Shown here: positions 1 to 7,832 of the stretch, piece after piece
Layout: each line of letters opens with the position of its first letter
Position numbering within the stretch: the stretch's first letter is position 1
Assembly: GCA_002722955.1 (NCBI GenBank)
Contig: PBMZ01000178.1
Location: 1 to 64,000, forward strand
From: Planctomycetaceae bacterium
Lineage (GTDB): Bacteria > Planctomycetota > Planctomycetia > Planctomycetales > Planctomycetaceae
Direction of reading: 5' to 3'
Length of the DNA stretch: 64,000 nt
Program-made: the position numbers and the translations under genes
Notes under the pieces: model-generated
What the model was told of the DNA's origin: nothing
Databases searched by the model: none
Seen by the model: only the letters and a program-made list of their open reading frames with translations

Positions 1-41
1 GCAACTATCCGCTTTCGAAGATCCATCGACAGTGGGCCCAT
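1..41 (-). CDS. IS630-family transposase, N-terminal fragment cut by the window edge
   Basis: Reading leftwards from an ATG at 41 gives MGPLSMDLRKRIV before the window ends. The pattern (P)LSxDLRxRIV is the usual start of IS630-type (Tc1/mariner-like DDE) transposases, where it opens the DNA-binding helix-turn-helix. A good ribosome-binding sequence, GGAGAAATC, sits directly upstream of the ATG at 42-50. Only 13 residues are visible, so intactness and the terminal inverted repeats cannot be judged. The 5' side of the element should lie between here and the tRNA gene at 197. Confidence 0.6.
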   Translation of the reverse strand, partial: MGPLSMDLRKRIV

Positions 42-108
42 GATTTCTCCTTCAGGAAAAACCGCCCTCTACCACAAACCCTGGGAACAGATAAAGGTAA
101 GTTACTCT

Positions 109-141
109 AAAAGCCCGGCTTTTTCAAAAAGCCGGACTTTT
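109..141. repeat. GCCCGGCTTTT hairpin, copy 1
   Basis: Centred on base 125, this is a 16-pair inverted repeat with one mismatch (C114/A136) and a core of CCGGCTTTTT/AAAAAGCCGG. It belongs to a family seen four more times in the window (6026, 11109, 47085, 47782). It lies between the tRNA terminator and the transposase start, so it could act as a second terminator for the tRNA. Confidence 0.75.
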
Positions 142-154
142 CAATGCGCGTGAA

Positions 155-191
155 AGAACGCCCTTGAAGGAGCTTCCTTCAAGGGCGTTCT
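155..191 (-). terminator. Strong hairpin downstream of tRNA-Ser
   Basis: This is a 17-bp perfect stem (arms starting AGAACGCCCTTGAAGGA) around a 3-base loop centred at 173. It begins 6 bases beyond the 3' end of the tRNA gene. There is no clear U tract on the minus strand. Position and stem strength suggest a terminator or RNA-processing hairpin. Confidence 0.7.
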
Positions 192-196
192 TGATG

Positions 197-285
197 CGGA
201 GAGACCGGGATTCGAACCCGGGGAGCCTTTTGACAGGCTCACAGCATTAGCAATGCTGCGCAATCGGCCACTCTGCCATCTCTCC
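197..285 (-). tRNA. tRNA-Ser (anticodon GCU)
   Basis: On the minus strand the gene opens with GGAGAGA and closes with TCTCTCC plus discriminator G, giving a perfect 7-bp acceptor stem. The anticodon loop reads TTGCTAA, so the anticodon is GCT, which decodes AGC/AGU. A long variable arm (GAGCCTGTCAAAAGGCTC) marks a class II tRNA, as expected for serine. The T-arm contains the conserved GGTTCGAATCC. No CCA is encoded. The total length of 89 nt is normal for tRNA-Ser. Confidence 0.97.
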
Positions 286-340
286 GTCCGACGCCTCAAC
301 GGGCATCGTCCGAGTATGTTAGCAACAAAGCCAACAGCCA

Positions 341-2632
341 TCAACGTTCTGCGTCGCTGTTTTGATCATCACTTTCGACCGCCGTTTCGTCGCTGTCTTT
401 CTCAACCCAACTGATCAAGAGCGGCAACAAAACCAGATTCCCAAGCAGCCCACCGACCATGGCAACGCTGACAAGAATGCCGAAATAGATCAGCGGAATG
501 AAGTGTGAAAGCGTCAGAACACTAAAGCCGGCGATCAGGGCAAGATTCGCGAAAACCACGGCCCGCCCAACACCAGTGTGCGTGCGGTGCAACGACTCGA
601 AGACTGTCAGACCTTGCCTGCGAGCTCGATAGTAGCCGGATAAGCAGTGGATACTGGAATCAACCGTCAGCCCCATCGAAACACTGGCGATCATGGCAGT
701 GGCGATATAGATGGGCAGACCACACCAGCCCATGCCACCGATCACCAAGATAATCGGGAACAGATTCGGGATGATGGAAATCAAACCGATGCGAAGACTG
801 CGAAAGGCGACGGCCATCATCGCGCCAATGCCCACGGCGGCCAGACAAAAACTGACCAGTTGGTCTCGCAACAGGCTCTCGATGATGTAAGCCAGCAGGA
901 CAAATAACCCGGTCACTCTCGAGTCGGCAGGTTCGGACTCGGCCAGAAAGTCGGAATCTTCCCACTGCGCAATCTCCTCGTCGGCGACCCGGCGGACCTC
1001 GGCAATCAGTTTCAGTTTTTTCTCAGAAGATTGCCTTTCCCGCGAACGCAGGATAAGTCGCATGCGACCGGCTTCGGGGTTGTACAAGCTTGACTCTAAC
1101 TCGCTTTGGAATTTCCGCAGCGTTTTCAACCGTCCGCTTAAAGTCAGCTTCATGAACAAGGCGCGTTTAGGCACCATGTCCAAGCCATCAGTCAAGCAGA
1201 TGACCTTGGTCAATTGACCATCGCCGGGGCCAAGAAATTCTGTGCGGATGCGTTCGGCCAGTTGCCGGATGTTGTCAACGTATTTCTCATTCAATTTCTT
1301 GGGTGCAGGAATGTTGACTTCCCATGTTCCGGCCCCTCCCAAATTCTCCTCGACGAAATTGAGCGATTGAACGGTCGGACTGGATTCGCGAAAGTTCTTG
1401 CTGAAATCGGTCTCGACGCGCAAACGAAAAAAGCCGAGACCGGCAAACACGACCATTGCCAAGCTCCCAAAACCCAACAGTTTCGGGTGGTGCTCGACCC
1501 AACCCGTCACGCGCTCCAACAAACTCACCAAGTGTTTCTCGGCCGGTGCCGAGTGTGGATCGACGCCGCGTCGTCCCAGCATAATGCCGCCAGGCAAGAT
1601 GGCGGCAACCGTCGCGATCACCAACATCGTGCCCATTGCCATCATCACGCCGAAACTTCGAACGGGTGTGATCTCACTGGACAACAATGCGGCGAAGCCG
1701 ATCGATGTTGTGCAGCAAGTCCAAAACACGGCCGGCGCCAGCTCGACCATTGTGTTTCGCAGCGCATCGATCGGTTCTTGCTCGCGCCGCAGTTCGCGGA
1801 AGTGGATCGTCAAGTGAGTCACGGTGGCGACACCAATGATGGTCACCAACGAGTTCATCATTGAGCTGACCATACTCAGCTTGATTTGGCTGATGACCAG
1901 AATGGCTTCGGTCCAACTGATCGTGGCGTAGACAACGAACAGCAGCAAAATGACCCACCGCAGATTTCGAAACAGCGTAAAGATGATGACCGCTAACAGC
2001 ACCAGAGAAACGGCCCAAAGCAGCGAGCCGTCCTCTTCGACGTAACGAAACATGTCATGGACTTGCACCGGCTCGCCAGCAACATAAGTCACATACTGAT
2101 GATTGGCCGCGACTTCGCGAATCTTGGCAATCGTCTGTTCACGAAGAATCGTTAATTCCGCCTCTGGCTTCAATCTCAAGATGATCGCAGTCGTGCGATC
2201 CTTTGGTCCCAACAACGTCCCGCGCACGAGCTCCTTGATCTTTTCTCGCTTGAACTTAACCTTCAACGCGTCGGTTAGACTTTGCGTGCTCGTGCGTTGA
2301 ACGCCGGGGATGTCATTCAGTTTTTCGACCAGTGCGTTGATGTCGTCAGTGGCGGTTTCACTGAGCGCGCTCTTCTCGTCAAACAGTTGTGGATGCTCGA
2401 AGGCAACGATCGCGAACTCGTCGCCACCAAATAGGTCTTTGCTGAACCGATAATTGGCAAGGACCGGGTCGTCTTCGGCGTAGAGCGATTCGACCGACTG
2501 ATCAAAATTCAGACCTTGTGCTAACCAGCCCGCCGGAACTGTGAGCGCGATGGCTATTAGCAGCATTGGCAGCCGAAGCTTGATCAGCCGATCAGTAGCT
2601 CGTTCCAATAAAGTGCCCCGCGCATTCGTCAT
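341..2632 (-). CDS. MMPL/RND-superfamily exporter
   Basis: This 763-residue inner-membrane protein has the duplicated layout of MMPL/RND transporters: one TM helix near residues 18-36, a soluble loop rich in charged residues, a block of TM helices (about 205-370), a second TM and loop (about 385-590), and a final TM block (about 590-745). The motif GLTVDSSIHCLSGYY in the last block and GVATVTHLTIHF in the first match the conserved TM4-type segments that carry proton-relay acids. Such proteins export lipids or hydrophobic compounds by proton motive force, and HpnN-like members move hopanoids. The substrate cannot be told from sequence. The gene stands alone, with its 3' end 55 bases from the tRNA gene. 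The start ATG has no clear Shine-Dalgarno sequence. Confidence 0.88.
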   Translation of the reverse strand: MTNARGTLLERATDRLIKLRLPMLLIAIALTVPAGWLAQGLNFDQSVESLYAEDDPVLANYRFSKDLFGGDEFAIVAFEHPQLFDEKSALSETATDDINALVEKLNDIPGVQRTSTQSLTDALKVKFKREKIKELVRGTLLGPKDRTTAIILRLKPEAELTILREQTIAKIREVAANHQYVTYVAGEPVQVHDMFRYVEEDGSLLWAVSLVLLAVIIFTLFRNLRWVILLLFVVYATISWTEAILVISQIKLSMVSSMMNSLVTIIGVATVTHLTIHFRELRREQEPIDALRNTMVELAPAVFWTCCTTSIGFAALLSSEITPVRSFGVMMAMGTMLVIATVAAILPGGIMLGRRGVDPHSAPAEKHLVSLLERVTGWVEHHPKLLGFGSLAMVVFAGLGFFRLRVETDFSKNFRESSPTVQSLNFVEENLGGAGTWEVNIPAPKKLNEKYVDNIRQLAERIRTEFLGPGDGQLTKVICLTDGLDMVPKRALFMKLTLSGRLKTLRKFQSELESSLYNPEAGRMRLILRSRERQSSEKKLKLIAEVRRVADEEIAQWEDSDFLAESEPADSRVTGLFVLLAYIIESLLRDQLVSFCLAAVGIGAMMAVAFRSLRIGLISIIPNLFPIILVIGGMGWCGLPIYIATAMIASVSMGLTVDSSIHCLSGYYRARRQGLTVFESLHRTHTGVGRAVVFANLALIAGFSVLTLSHFIPLIYFGILVSVAMVGGLLGNLVLLPLLISWVEKDSDETAVESDDQNSDAER

Positions 2633-2737
2633 TGCTGTGTCAGGCGATTTTTCTTAAAGAATTGCTAGAAAGAATGCAGCTCCGGCCGCCATCGATTCGA
2701 GAACGGCCTACGCTTGCCCACAACTTAGCATCTAGAC

Positions 2738-4087
2738 ATGCTATCGACCATGAATTCTGCTGAGTCTCACAAACACTGGCCATTATTCTTGCTGCTGCTC
2801 GTAGGGTTTTGCCTCCGAGCGGGGCTGGTGTACATGGAAAGAGACTCGTTGCTGCTCGACCGTGACTTATACATCGGCATCGCGCGGCAACTGATTGAAA
2901 CCGGCGAGTATGCTCACCCGGACACCGGTAAGCTGACGGCTTACCGACCACCCCTGTATCCATGCTTCTTGGCTATCGGATTTCAGGTCATGGATCCGGC
3001 TTGGTTTGTTGCCCTCAGCAATCTTGTATTCGCGGTGGCGACAATATGGCTCGCGCATCGACTTTGCTTGGAACTGAAGTTTACTCCGCTGGCTCATTGG
3101 GGAATCGTCACGGTCATCACTCTCGATCCGATCTTGATTCGTTACACGCCACAAGCCATGACCGAGACGCTGTTCACGTTCTTGGTTTTAGCATTGGTTG
3201 TGTTGATGATTCGCTGGCACGAGTCGATGCAATGGAAGCAACAAGCCGCAATCGGCGTGTTGCTGGGGCTTTGCGGTCTGTGCCGCCCTACGATTTGGGC
3301 GTTTGCCGGTTTGTGGGGAATGTTCGAGTTGTATTCCAAGTTTCTCAAGCGACGCCTGTTTCCGTTGCCGTTCGAGGAAAGTCTGCAACAGCGGCTGAAG
3401 GCGTTGCCCTGGATCGCTTGGACTGTTGCTTTGGCGATGGCAGCACCGTGGGTTGTTCGAAACTATCAATCGCTGGGTCGACCGATTCTGACAACGACTC
3501 ACGGAGGCTACACACTGTTGCTTGGCAACAATCCCGTGTTCTATGCAGAAGTCGTCAACGATGATTCGCGGGACGTTTGGGACGGACAGAGTTTGCGGAA
3601 ATGGCAAAACGAATTAGAACTCGATCTGGCCTCTGCTCATGACGAACTTTCGGAGACCGAGCGTGATTACGGGCTCTACCATCGAGCAAGAGCCAACATT
3701 CGCAAAGATCAACGCAGCTTTATCAAAGCGTGTTGGCTGCGAATCACTCGGCTGTGGAGTCCTACTCCCACCGTGAGCGGGGGACTGCCGTCAATCGTAG
3801 TTTACGGTGTTGGCGTGTTTTACACCCTGCTGCTCATTGGGCTGTTACCCGGCATGTTTCATTTGAAACGGAATCCACCGGAGAAACTTGTACCGATGTG
3901 GCTTTTGCTGCTGGCATTTACGATCGTGCACTGTTTTTACTGGTCAAACGCACGGATGCGGGCTCCGTTAATCCCATTCGTTGCGGTTTTTGGCGTTACC
4001 GGTTGGTATCCGATTTATCACTTCTGTCGCCATACTCGAGACTTCTGGCTGAAACATCGAAACGGAAACGACGACAACGATTACTAA
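2738..4087 (+). CDS. GT39-type membrane glycosyltransferase (ArnT/PMT-like)
   Basis: A 449-residue polytopic membrane protein with about 10 hydrophobic helices. After TM1 comes a loop with acidic residues (LLLDRDLYIGIARQLIETG) followed by YRPPLYPCFLA. This is the typical first periplasmic loop of the dolichyl-phosphate-mannose/ArnT family, whose Asp/Glu pair binds the lipid-linked sugar donor. These enzymes transfer sugars from polyprenyl phosphates to lipids or proteins on the outer face of the membrane. The acceptor is unknown. An in-frame ATG four codons downstream is an alternative start. The gene is divergent from the MMPL exporter, with 105 bases between starts. Confidence 0.8.
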   Translation: MLSTMNSAESHKHWPLFLLLLVGFCLRAGLVYMERDSLLLDRDLYIGIARQLIETGEYAHPDTGKLTAYRPPLYPCFLAIGFQVMDPAWFVALSNLVFAVATIWLAHRLCLELKFTPLAHWGIVTVITLDPILIRYTPQAMTETLFTFLVLALVVLMIRWHESMQWKQQAAIGVLLGLCGLCRPTIWAFAGLWGMFELYSKFLKRRLFPLPFEESLQQRLKALPWIAWTVALAMAAPWVVRNYQSLGRPILTTTHGGYTLLLGNNPVFYAEVVNDDSRDVWDGQSLRKWQNELELDLASAHDELSETERDYGLYHRARANIRKDQRSFIKACWLRITRLWSPTPTVSGGLPSIVVYGVGVFYTLLLIGLLPGMFHLKRNPPEKLVPMWLLLLAFTIVHCFYWSNARMRAPLIPFVAVFGVTGWYPIYHFCRHTRDFWLKHRNGNDDNDY

Positions 4088-4245
4088 CGGCCGATTTTCA
4101 GGAAATATCGCGTTGGTGAGCTTCAATTAGCCGATATAGATTAACATATTAATAACTGTCGATGGATGTTGACTTTCGACGAAAAATGCGCGTAAACTAT
4201 TGATACCACTGGACTTCTCTTGGAATTCTGATTTGGAGAGCACTC

Positions 4246-5544
4246 ATGCTGACGATTCAATTCGATCGACGAAACGGCAATTGTGAAGGTTCCTCGAGGC
4301 GGGATTTCCTCAAAGTCGGCGGTCTGGGAGCGATGGGCCTATCGGGCCTGATGCAAGCTCGAGCCGAGGCCGCTCAAACGGGCAAGCAAGTCAAAGATAC
4401 CTCGGTCGTCTGGTTGTGGCTCGGTGGTGGCCCGACACACGTCGAGACCTTCGATCCCAAGATGACCGCGCCGGTCGAGTATCGCAGCGTGACGGGTGAA
4501 GCAAAGACAAACATTCCCGGCGTCAGCTTGGGCGGCAACTTCCAACAGATGGCCCAGCTCGCTGACAAGATGGCCTTTGTTCGCTCATTCGCCCATACCA
4601 ATAGCGGACATGGCGGCGGCACTCATTATGTCATGACCGGTTATGACAACCGCAATATCGACAACGGCGGGTTGCCCTCGCGACCGTCGATCGGTTCTAT
4701 CACGGCTCGCGTCCGCGGAGCCAATCATCGCGTCACGGGCATGCCGACTTACGTGCGGTTGAGCAACATCAGCTCCGACGGGCCGGCTTGGCTGGGTACG
4801 GCATTCGCTCCATTTGATTCGAACGGAGATGCTCGTCGCAATATGTCGCTGCAATTGGCGACCAATCGAATCGACGATCGCCGCGGTTTGCTCAAAGGCT
4901 TCGACAACTTGCGACGTGACTCGGACCGGACGGGAGTCATGGATGGGTTGGATGCGTTCGAGAAGCAAGCATTCAGTCTTGTCCTTGGGAATGCACCACA
5001 GGCATTTGATCTGAAGCGAGAAGATCCTCGCGTGGTCGCCAAGTACGGTGGTGGCTTAGGCCAGCAAATGTTGACGGCGCGTCGTTTGTGCGAAGCCGGC
5101 TGCGGTTTTGTCACCATTCATTACGGCGGTTGGGACATGCATGGCAACATCAAACGCAGCATGTCCAGTCGTGGTCCTGCCGTTGACCGAGCGGTCGCTG
5201 CATTCGTTGACGACGTCGCGCAACGCGGCATGAGTGACAACATCTTGTTGGTCATCAGTGGCGAGTTTGGTCGAACACCGCGCATCAATCGCAATGCCGG
5301 TCGTGACCACTGGGCTCCGTTGAGCACGCTGGCTCTTGCCGGTGGTGGTTTGAAGATGGGACAAACTGTTGGCGAATCCGATGCGAAAGTGTCTCGCCCA
5401 CAAAACGATCCCATCACGCCGCAGGACTTGATGGCGACGGTCTTCCATGTTTTGGGCATTGACCGAAAGCTGCAGTTTGTCAATCAAGGTGGCCGGCCAG
5501 TCTTCATGGTTGAAGAAGGCCAGTTGATCAATCAATTGGTTTGA
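4246..5544 (+). CDS. DUF1501 protein with Tat signal
   Basis: 432 residues. The N-terminus carries a twin-arginine motif, SRRDFLK (residues 17-23), followed by a short hydrophobic stretch and ARAEAA, predicting folded export. The body has DUF1501 hallmarks: WLWLGGGPTHVETFDPK near residue 60 and GEFGRTPRINRNAGRDHW near 340. DUF1501 belongs to the alkaline-phosphatase/sulfatase-like superfamily and is hugely expanded in planctomycetes, often beside cytochrome-like DUF1549/DUF1553 proteins. No such partner is adjacent here. Its catalytic role is not established. Its last 13 bases overlap the convergent NADAR gene. Confidence 0.9.
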   Translation: MLTIQFDRRNGNCEGSSRRDFLKVGGLGAMGLSGLMQARAEAAQTGKQVKDTSVVWLWLGGGPTHVETFDPKMTAPVEYRSVTGEAKTNIPGVSLGGNFQQMAQLADKMAFVRSFAHTNSGHGGGTHYVMTGYDNRNIDNGGLPSRPSIGSITARVRGANHRVTGMPTYVRLSNISSDGPAWLGTAFAPFDSNGDARRNMSLQLATNRIDDRRGLLKGFDNLRRDSDRTGVMDGLDAFEKQAFSLVLGNAPQAFDLKREDPRVVAKYGGGLGQQMLTARRLCEAGCGFVTIHYGGWDMHGNIKRSMSSRGPAVDRAVAAFVDDVAQRGMSDNILLVISGEFGRTPRINRNAGRDHWAPLSTLALAGGGLKMGQTVGESDAKVSRPQNDPITPQDLMATVFHVLGIDRKLQFVNQGGRPVFMVEEGQLINQLV

Positions 5545-5961
5545 TCGCGCAACTGTTGCCGCGTCTGCATCAAGATTTGCCCGAGCATGTTCTTGCCGCT
5601 TCCTAAGGCTCCGGAGCCCCAGAAGTAGTCTGACGGTGCGTTCTCGACGAGATCTTGTTCACCCGTCGAGAGCAATGCTATTTGCAGATCGGTGTGCGTG
5701 GTGAATTTGGCGGTGACCGCGCGTCGCATGACGTCGACTTTCACGTCTTCCCCATCTTCGCGCAGCGGGACCTTGCGCGATTGCCCGAGATTCTTAGCTT
5801 CTCGCCTTCCAAATGCGCTGCTCTCGATCAGTACCAGCAAACTTCTGTGCTTGGAAGTAATGCTCGACCGAGGGCCAATACAAATCATCAAGCACGAAGC
5901 CGTGCGCAGAGAAATTGCTCAGAAAACCGAATTCGTCGGATGGTGTATAGAATGCAATCAT
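5532..5961 (-). pseudogene. NADAR (YbiA-like) N-glycosidase, single frameshift
   Basis: The first half reads MIAFYTPSDEFGFLSNF, then WPSVEHYFQAQKF, and hits a stop at 5794. The second half, in another frame, resumes with EAKNLG, VDVMRRAVTAKF, NDYFWG-like SDYFWG and NMLGQILM through to 5532. Joined, they make a complete NADAR domain of about 140 residues, the YbiA family that hydrolyses the N-glycosidic bond of early riboflavin intermediates or of ADP-ribosylated substrates. The frame changes near 5800, in GGCGAGAAGCTAAG. The gene is either recently inactivated or has a sequence error. Both halves keep the family's conserved residues. Confidence 0.8.
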
Positions 5962-6025
5962 CGGTCTCGCCTTTGCGAATGAACGTGATGCAGACACCAC
6001 CAATAGCAAAAGGTTCAAGTGGAAT

Positions 6026-6059
6026 AGAAGCCCGGCTTTTCCGAAAAAGCCGGGCTTCT
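6026..6059. repeat. GCCCGGCTTTT hairpin, copy 2
   Basis: Arms AGAAGCCCGGCTTTT and AAAAGCCGGGCTTCT flank a 4-base loop. It lies 10 bases beyond the stop of the leftward ATP-grasp gene, where a terminator would be expected. It is nearly identical to the copy at 47782-47814. Confidence 0.85.
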
Positions 6060-6068
6060 GGCAGATGC

Positions 6069-7058
6069 TCAAACGCGAAACCGCACGGGCTCTGCATCCC
6101 ATTCGATGACAACACTTGTTCCAAGTATCAGCTCGGCAACGTTGAATCTGGCCGATTGTCGATAGACAAGATAACTGGATGTCAGCCGAGGATTGATTTC
6201 CACAACCAGCAATTGCTTGTCCTGAGTCAGCAAGAGATCGATTCCCCAGAAACCGTCCAGTCCAGGAATCTCAGCAGCAATCGACTCCACAATCGCACGG
6301 ATTGTCGAGTCGTTGATCTTAGAGGTCGACGGAAGGTCGCTTCCCAGATAGTGAAAACGCCGGTCCGTTGAAATCTGCTGATCGGCGACCGGAAAGATTG
6401 TGTGCTTGTCTCCATCAGACATCACGGCGACAGACAGTGGTGTGCCGGCGATGTAGGGTTGCCGGATGAATTGCCAGCCGGAGGATTTGATCTCTGCGGA
6501 CAATGGATCGGTCGCTTGAAGTTGAAAGGTTGCCTGCGAGCCAGCGCCGCATCTTGGTTTAACGACAACCTCCGTACTTTCCCACGGCACACGATGATCG
6601 TCTAAGGCAAGTGTCGGTATTGTTGCCACTTGGATTTCTTCAAGCTTGTGAGCTAACGCCAGCTTGTCCGCACATAGCTGAATGGCAGATAGCGACGAAC
6701 CAAGAAATCGTCCATTCGCCTCGTCCACAAGTCTCCGTCGCGAAGCCAGGCAGTCGTCGAATTCGGGAGCGATGACAAACGTGGCGTCCGCTTCTCTCGC
6801 TAGTCTTTGAAACATCTGTTGTTCAGACTGCTGAGATTCGCACGGGTGAACGATGACTCGACTGGCCCAATCCGAGCCTTGTTCACTTAACCCTTCCAGC
6901 CGTGGGTCCAATGTCGTCACGATTTGGCAATCGGGAATGCGAGCGAAGTCTTCCAAGATCGCCAGCAACATCGCCTTGCCTTCAGAAGCCAGCGAATCAT
7001 CGAGTGGCACGTTCGAACAGGCGCCGCTGCAAAGGAACTCGGAAACGAAGACGAGCAT
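6069..7058 (-). CDS. ATP-grasp ligase, possibly MfnD-like
   Basis: 329 residues with an ATP-grasp layout: an N-terminal Rossmann-like part, DKLALAHKLEE near residue 150, VVVKPRCGAGSQ near 190 (nucleotide-binding lysine and glycine loop), and GFWGIDLLLTQDKQLLVVEINPR near 285 (metal-binding Asp and ExNPR). ATP-grasp enzymes join a carboxylate to an amine or thiol through an acyl phosphate. The N-terminal pattern (EFLCSGAC, then SEGKAMLLAILEDF) resembles the ATP-grasp protein found with planctomycete methanofuran/tetrahydromethanopterin genes, related to tyramine-glutamate ligase MfnD. That match is from memory and no other C1 gene is adjacent, so the substrate is an inference. Confidence 0.75.
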   Translation of the reverse strand: MLVFVSEFLCSGACSNVPLDDSLASEGKAMLLAILEDFARIPDCQIVTTLDPRLEGLSEQGSDWASRVIVHPCESQQSEQQMFQRLAREADATFVIAPEFDDCLASRRRLVDEANGRFLGSSLSAIQLCADKLALAHKLEEIQVATIPTLALDDHRVPWESTEVVVKPRCGAGSQATFQLQATDPLSAEIKSSGWQFIRQPYIAGTPLSVAVMSDGDKHTIFPVADQQISTDRRFHYLGSDLPSTSKINDSTIRAIVESIAAEIPGLDGFWGIDLLLTQDKQLLVVEINPRLTSSYLVYRQSARFNVAELILGTSVVIEWDAEPVRFRV

Positions 7059-7153
7059 GTAATCTTTTTGTCGTGCTTGGAAGGCGTTGAATTCCGGGAT
7101 CCTCTGAATTAACTTGGAACGCCTATGGTTTCAAGCGACTGCCTAATTTCATC

Positions 7154-7771
7154 TTGGGCGTAACCGACTTTTGCTTTGGATTCGTTGTGGTTGGTGAGCA
7201 TCCTCGCGGCGAAGGTGCCTTTGCCGTTCAATTCTTTATGTTTTCAGTGGCTGCCGTCGCGGCTGCTGGTGGTTTGGGCTATGGGCTCACGTTGACGGGA
7301 CCGCCGGCGAGAAGTTCGACGGCGGCGATGCAGTTACCTGCCGCGTTCTTTCTAACAACAGTGTTGTTGGCCGTTGGCAGCGCAACCATGGCTCGAGCGG
7401 AGTTTCTTGTCCGCAACGAACGTCAAGAGCCGTTTCGCAATTGTTTGAAAGTGGCCTATGTGATCGGCACTTGCTTTTTCAGCATTCAAATCTATGGGCT
7501 TTGGTGGATCCTGAAACTTCAGAATCCCAACCAAGCACAAACCGGCGCCAACGCATTTGTGTTTGTGTTCGCTACTTTGCATGCGATGCACTTTTTCGTC
7601 GCCATGCTATTTATTGTCTATGTGATGCTAAAAGCACATTGGGATCGATATGATCACGAGTACTATTGGGGCGTGACCTTTTGTGCGTATTCCTGGCATA
7701 TGCTGGGGATCGTTTGGCTGGCCATTATGGGAGTCATGCTTGTGGCCGGTAGCCAGCAGTCCGTGTTGTAG
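7154..7771 (+). CDS. Heme-copper oxidase subunit III-like protein
   Basis: 205 residues with about five TM helices. The segment LHAMHFFVAMLFIVYVM followed by WHMLGIVWLAIMG matches the C-terminal helices of cytochrome c oxidase subunit III, including the HxxHF and W-H-x-x-D/G-x-V-W patterns. It is a stand-alone gene, since subunits I and II are not in the window. The start is uncertain: the frame opens with TTG at 7154, an in-frame GTG lies at 7187, and neither has a convincing Shine-Dalgarno sequence. The helix count fits the five-helix type of subunit III. Confidence 0.75.
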   Translation: MGVTDFCFGFVVVGEHPRGEGAFAVQFFMFSVAAVAAAGGLGYGLTLTGPPARSSTAAMQLPAAFFLTTVLLAVGSATMARAEFLVRNERQEPFRNCLKVAYVIGTCFFSIQIYGLWWILKLQNPNQAQTGANAFVFVFATLHAMHFFVAMLFIVYVMLKAHWDRYDHEYYWGVTFCAYSWHMLGIVWLAIMGVMLVAGSQQSVL

Positions 7772-7832
7772 GATGTCATCAGCATGAGATTTCAAATCTC
7801 AGATTGCAAATTTCGAATCTCAAGTTCAACCA

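Noticed and set aside
1214-1864. 216-aa ORF antisense to the MMPL exporter, and many similar long antisense frames
   Set aside because: His/Gln/Arg-rich shadow of a well-supported membrane-protein gene. The opposite strand explains it fully.
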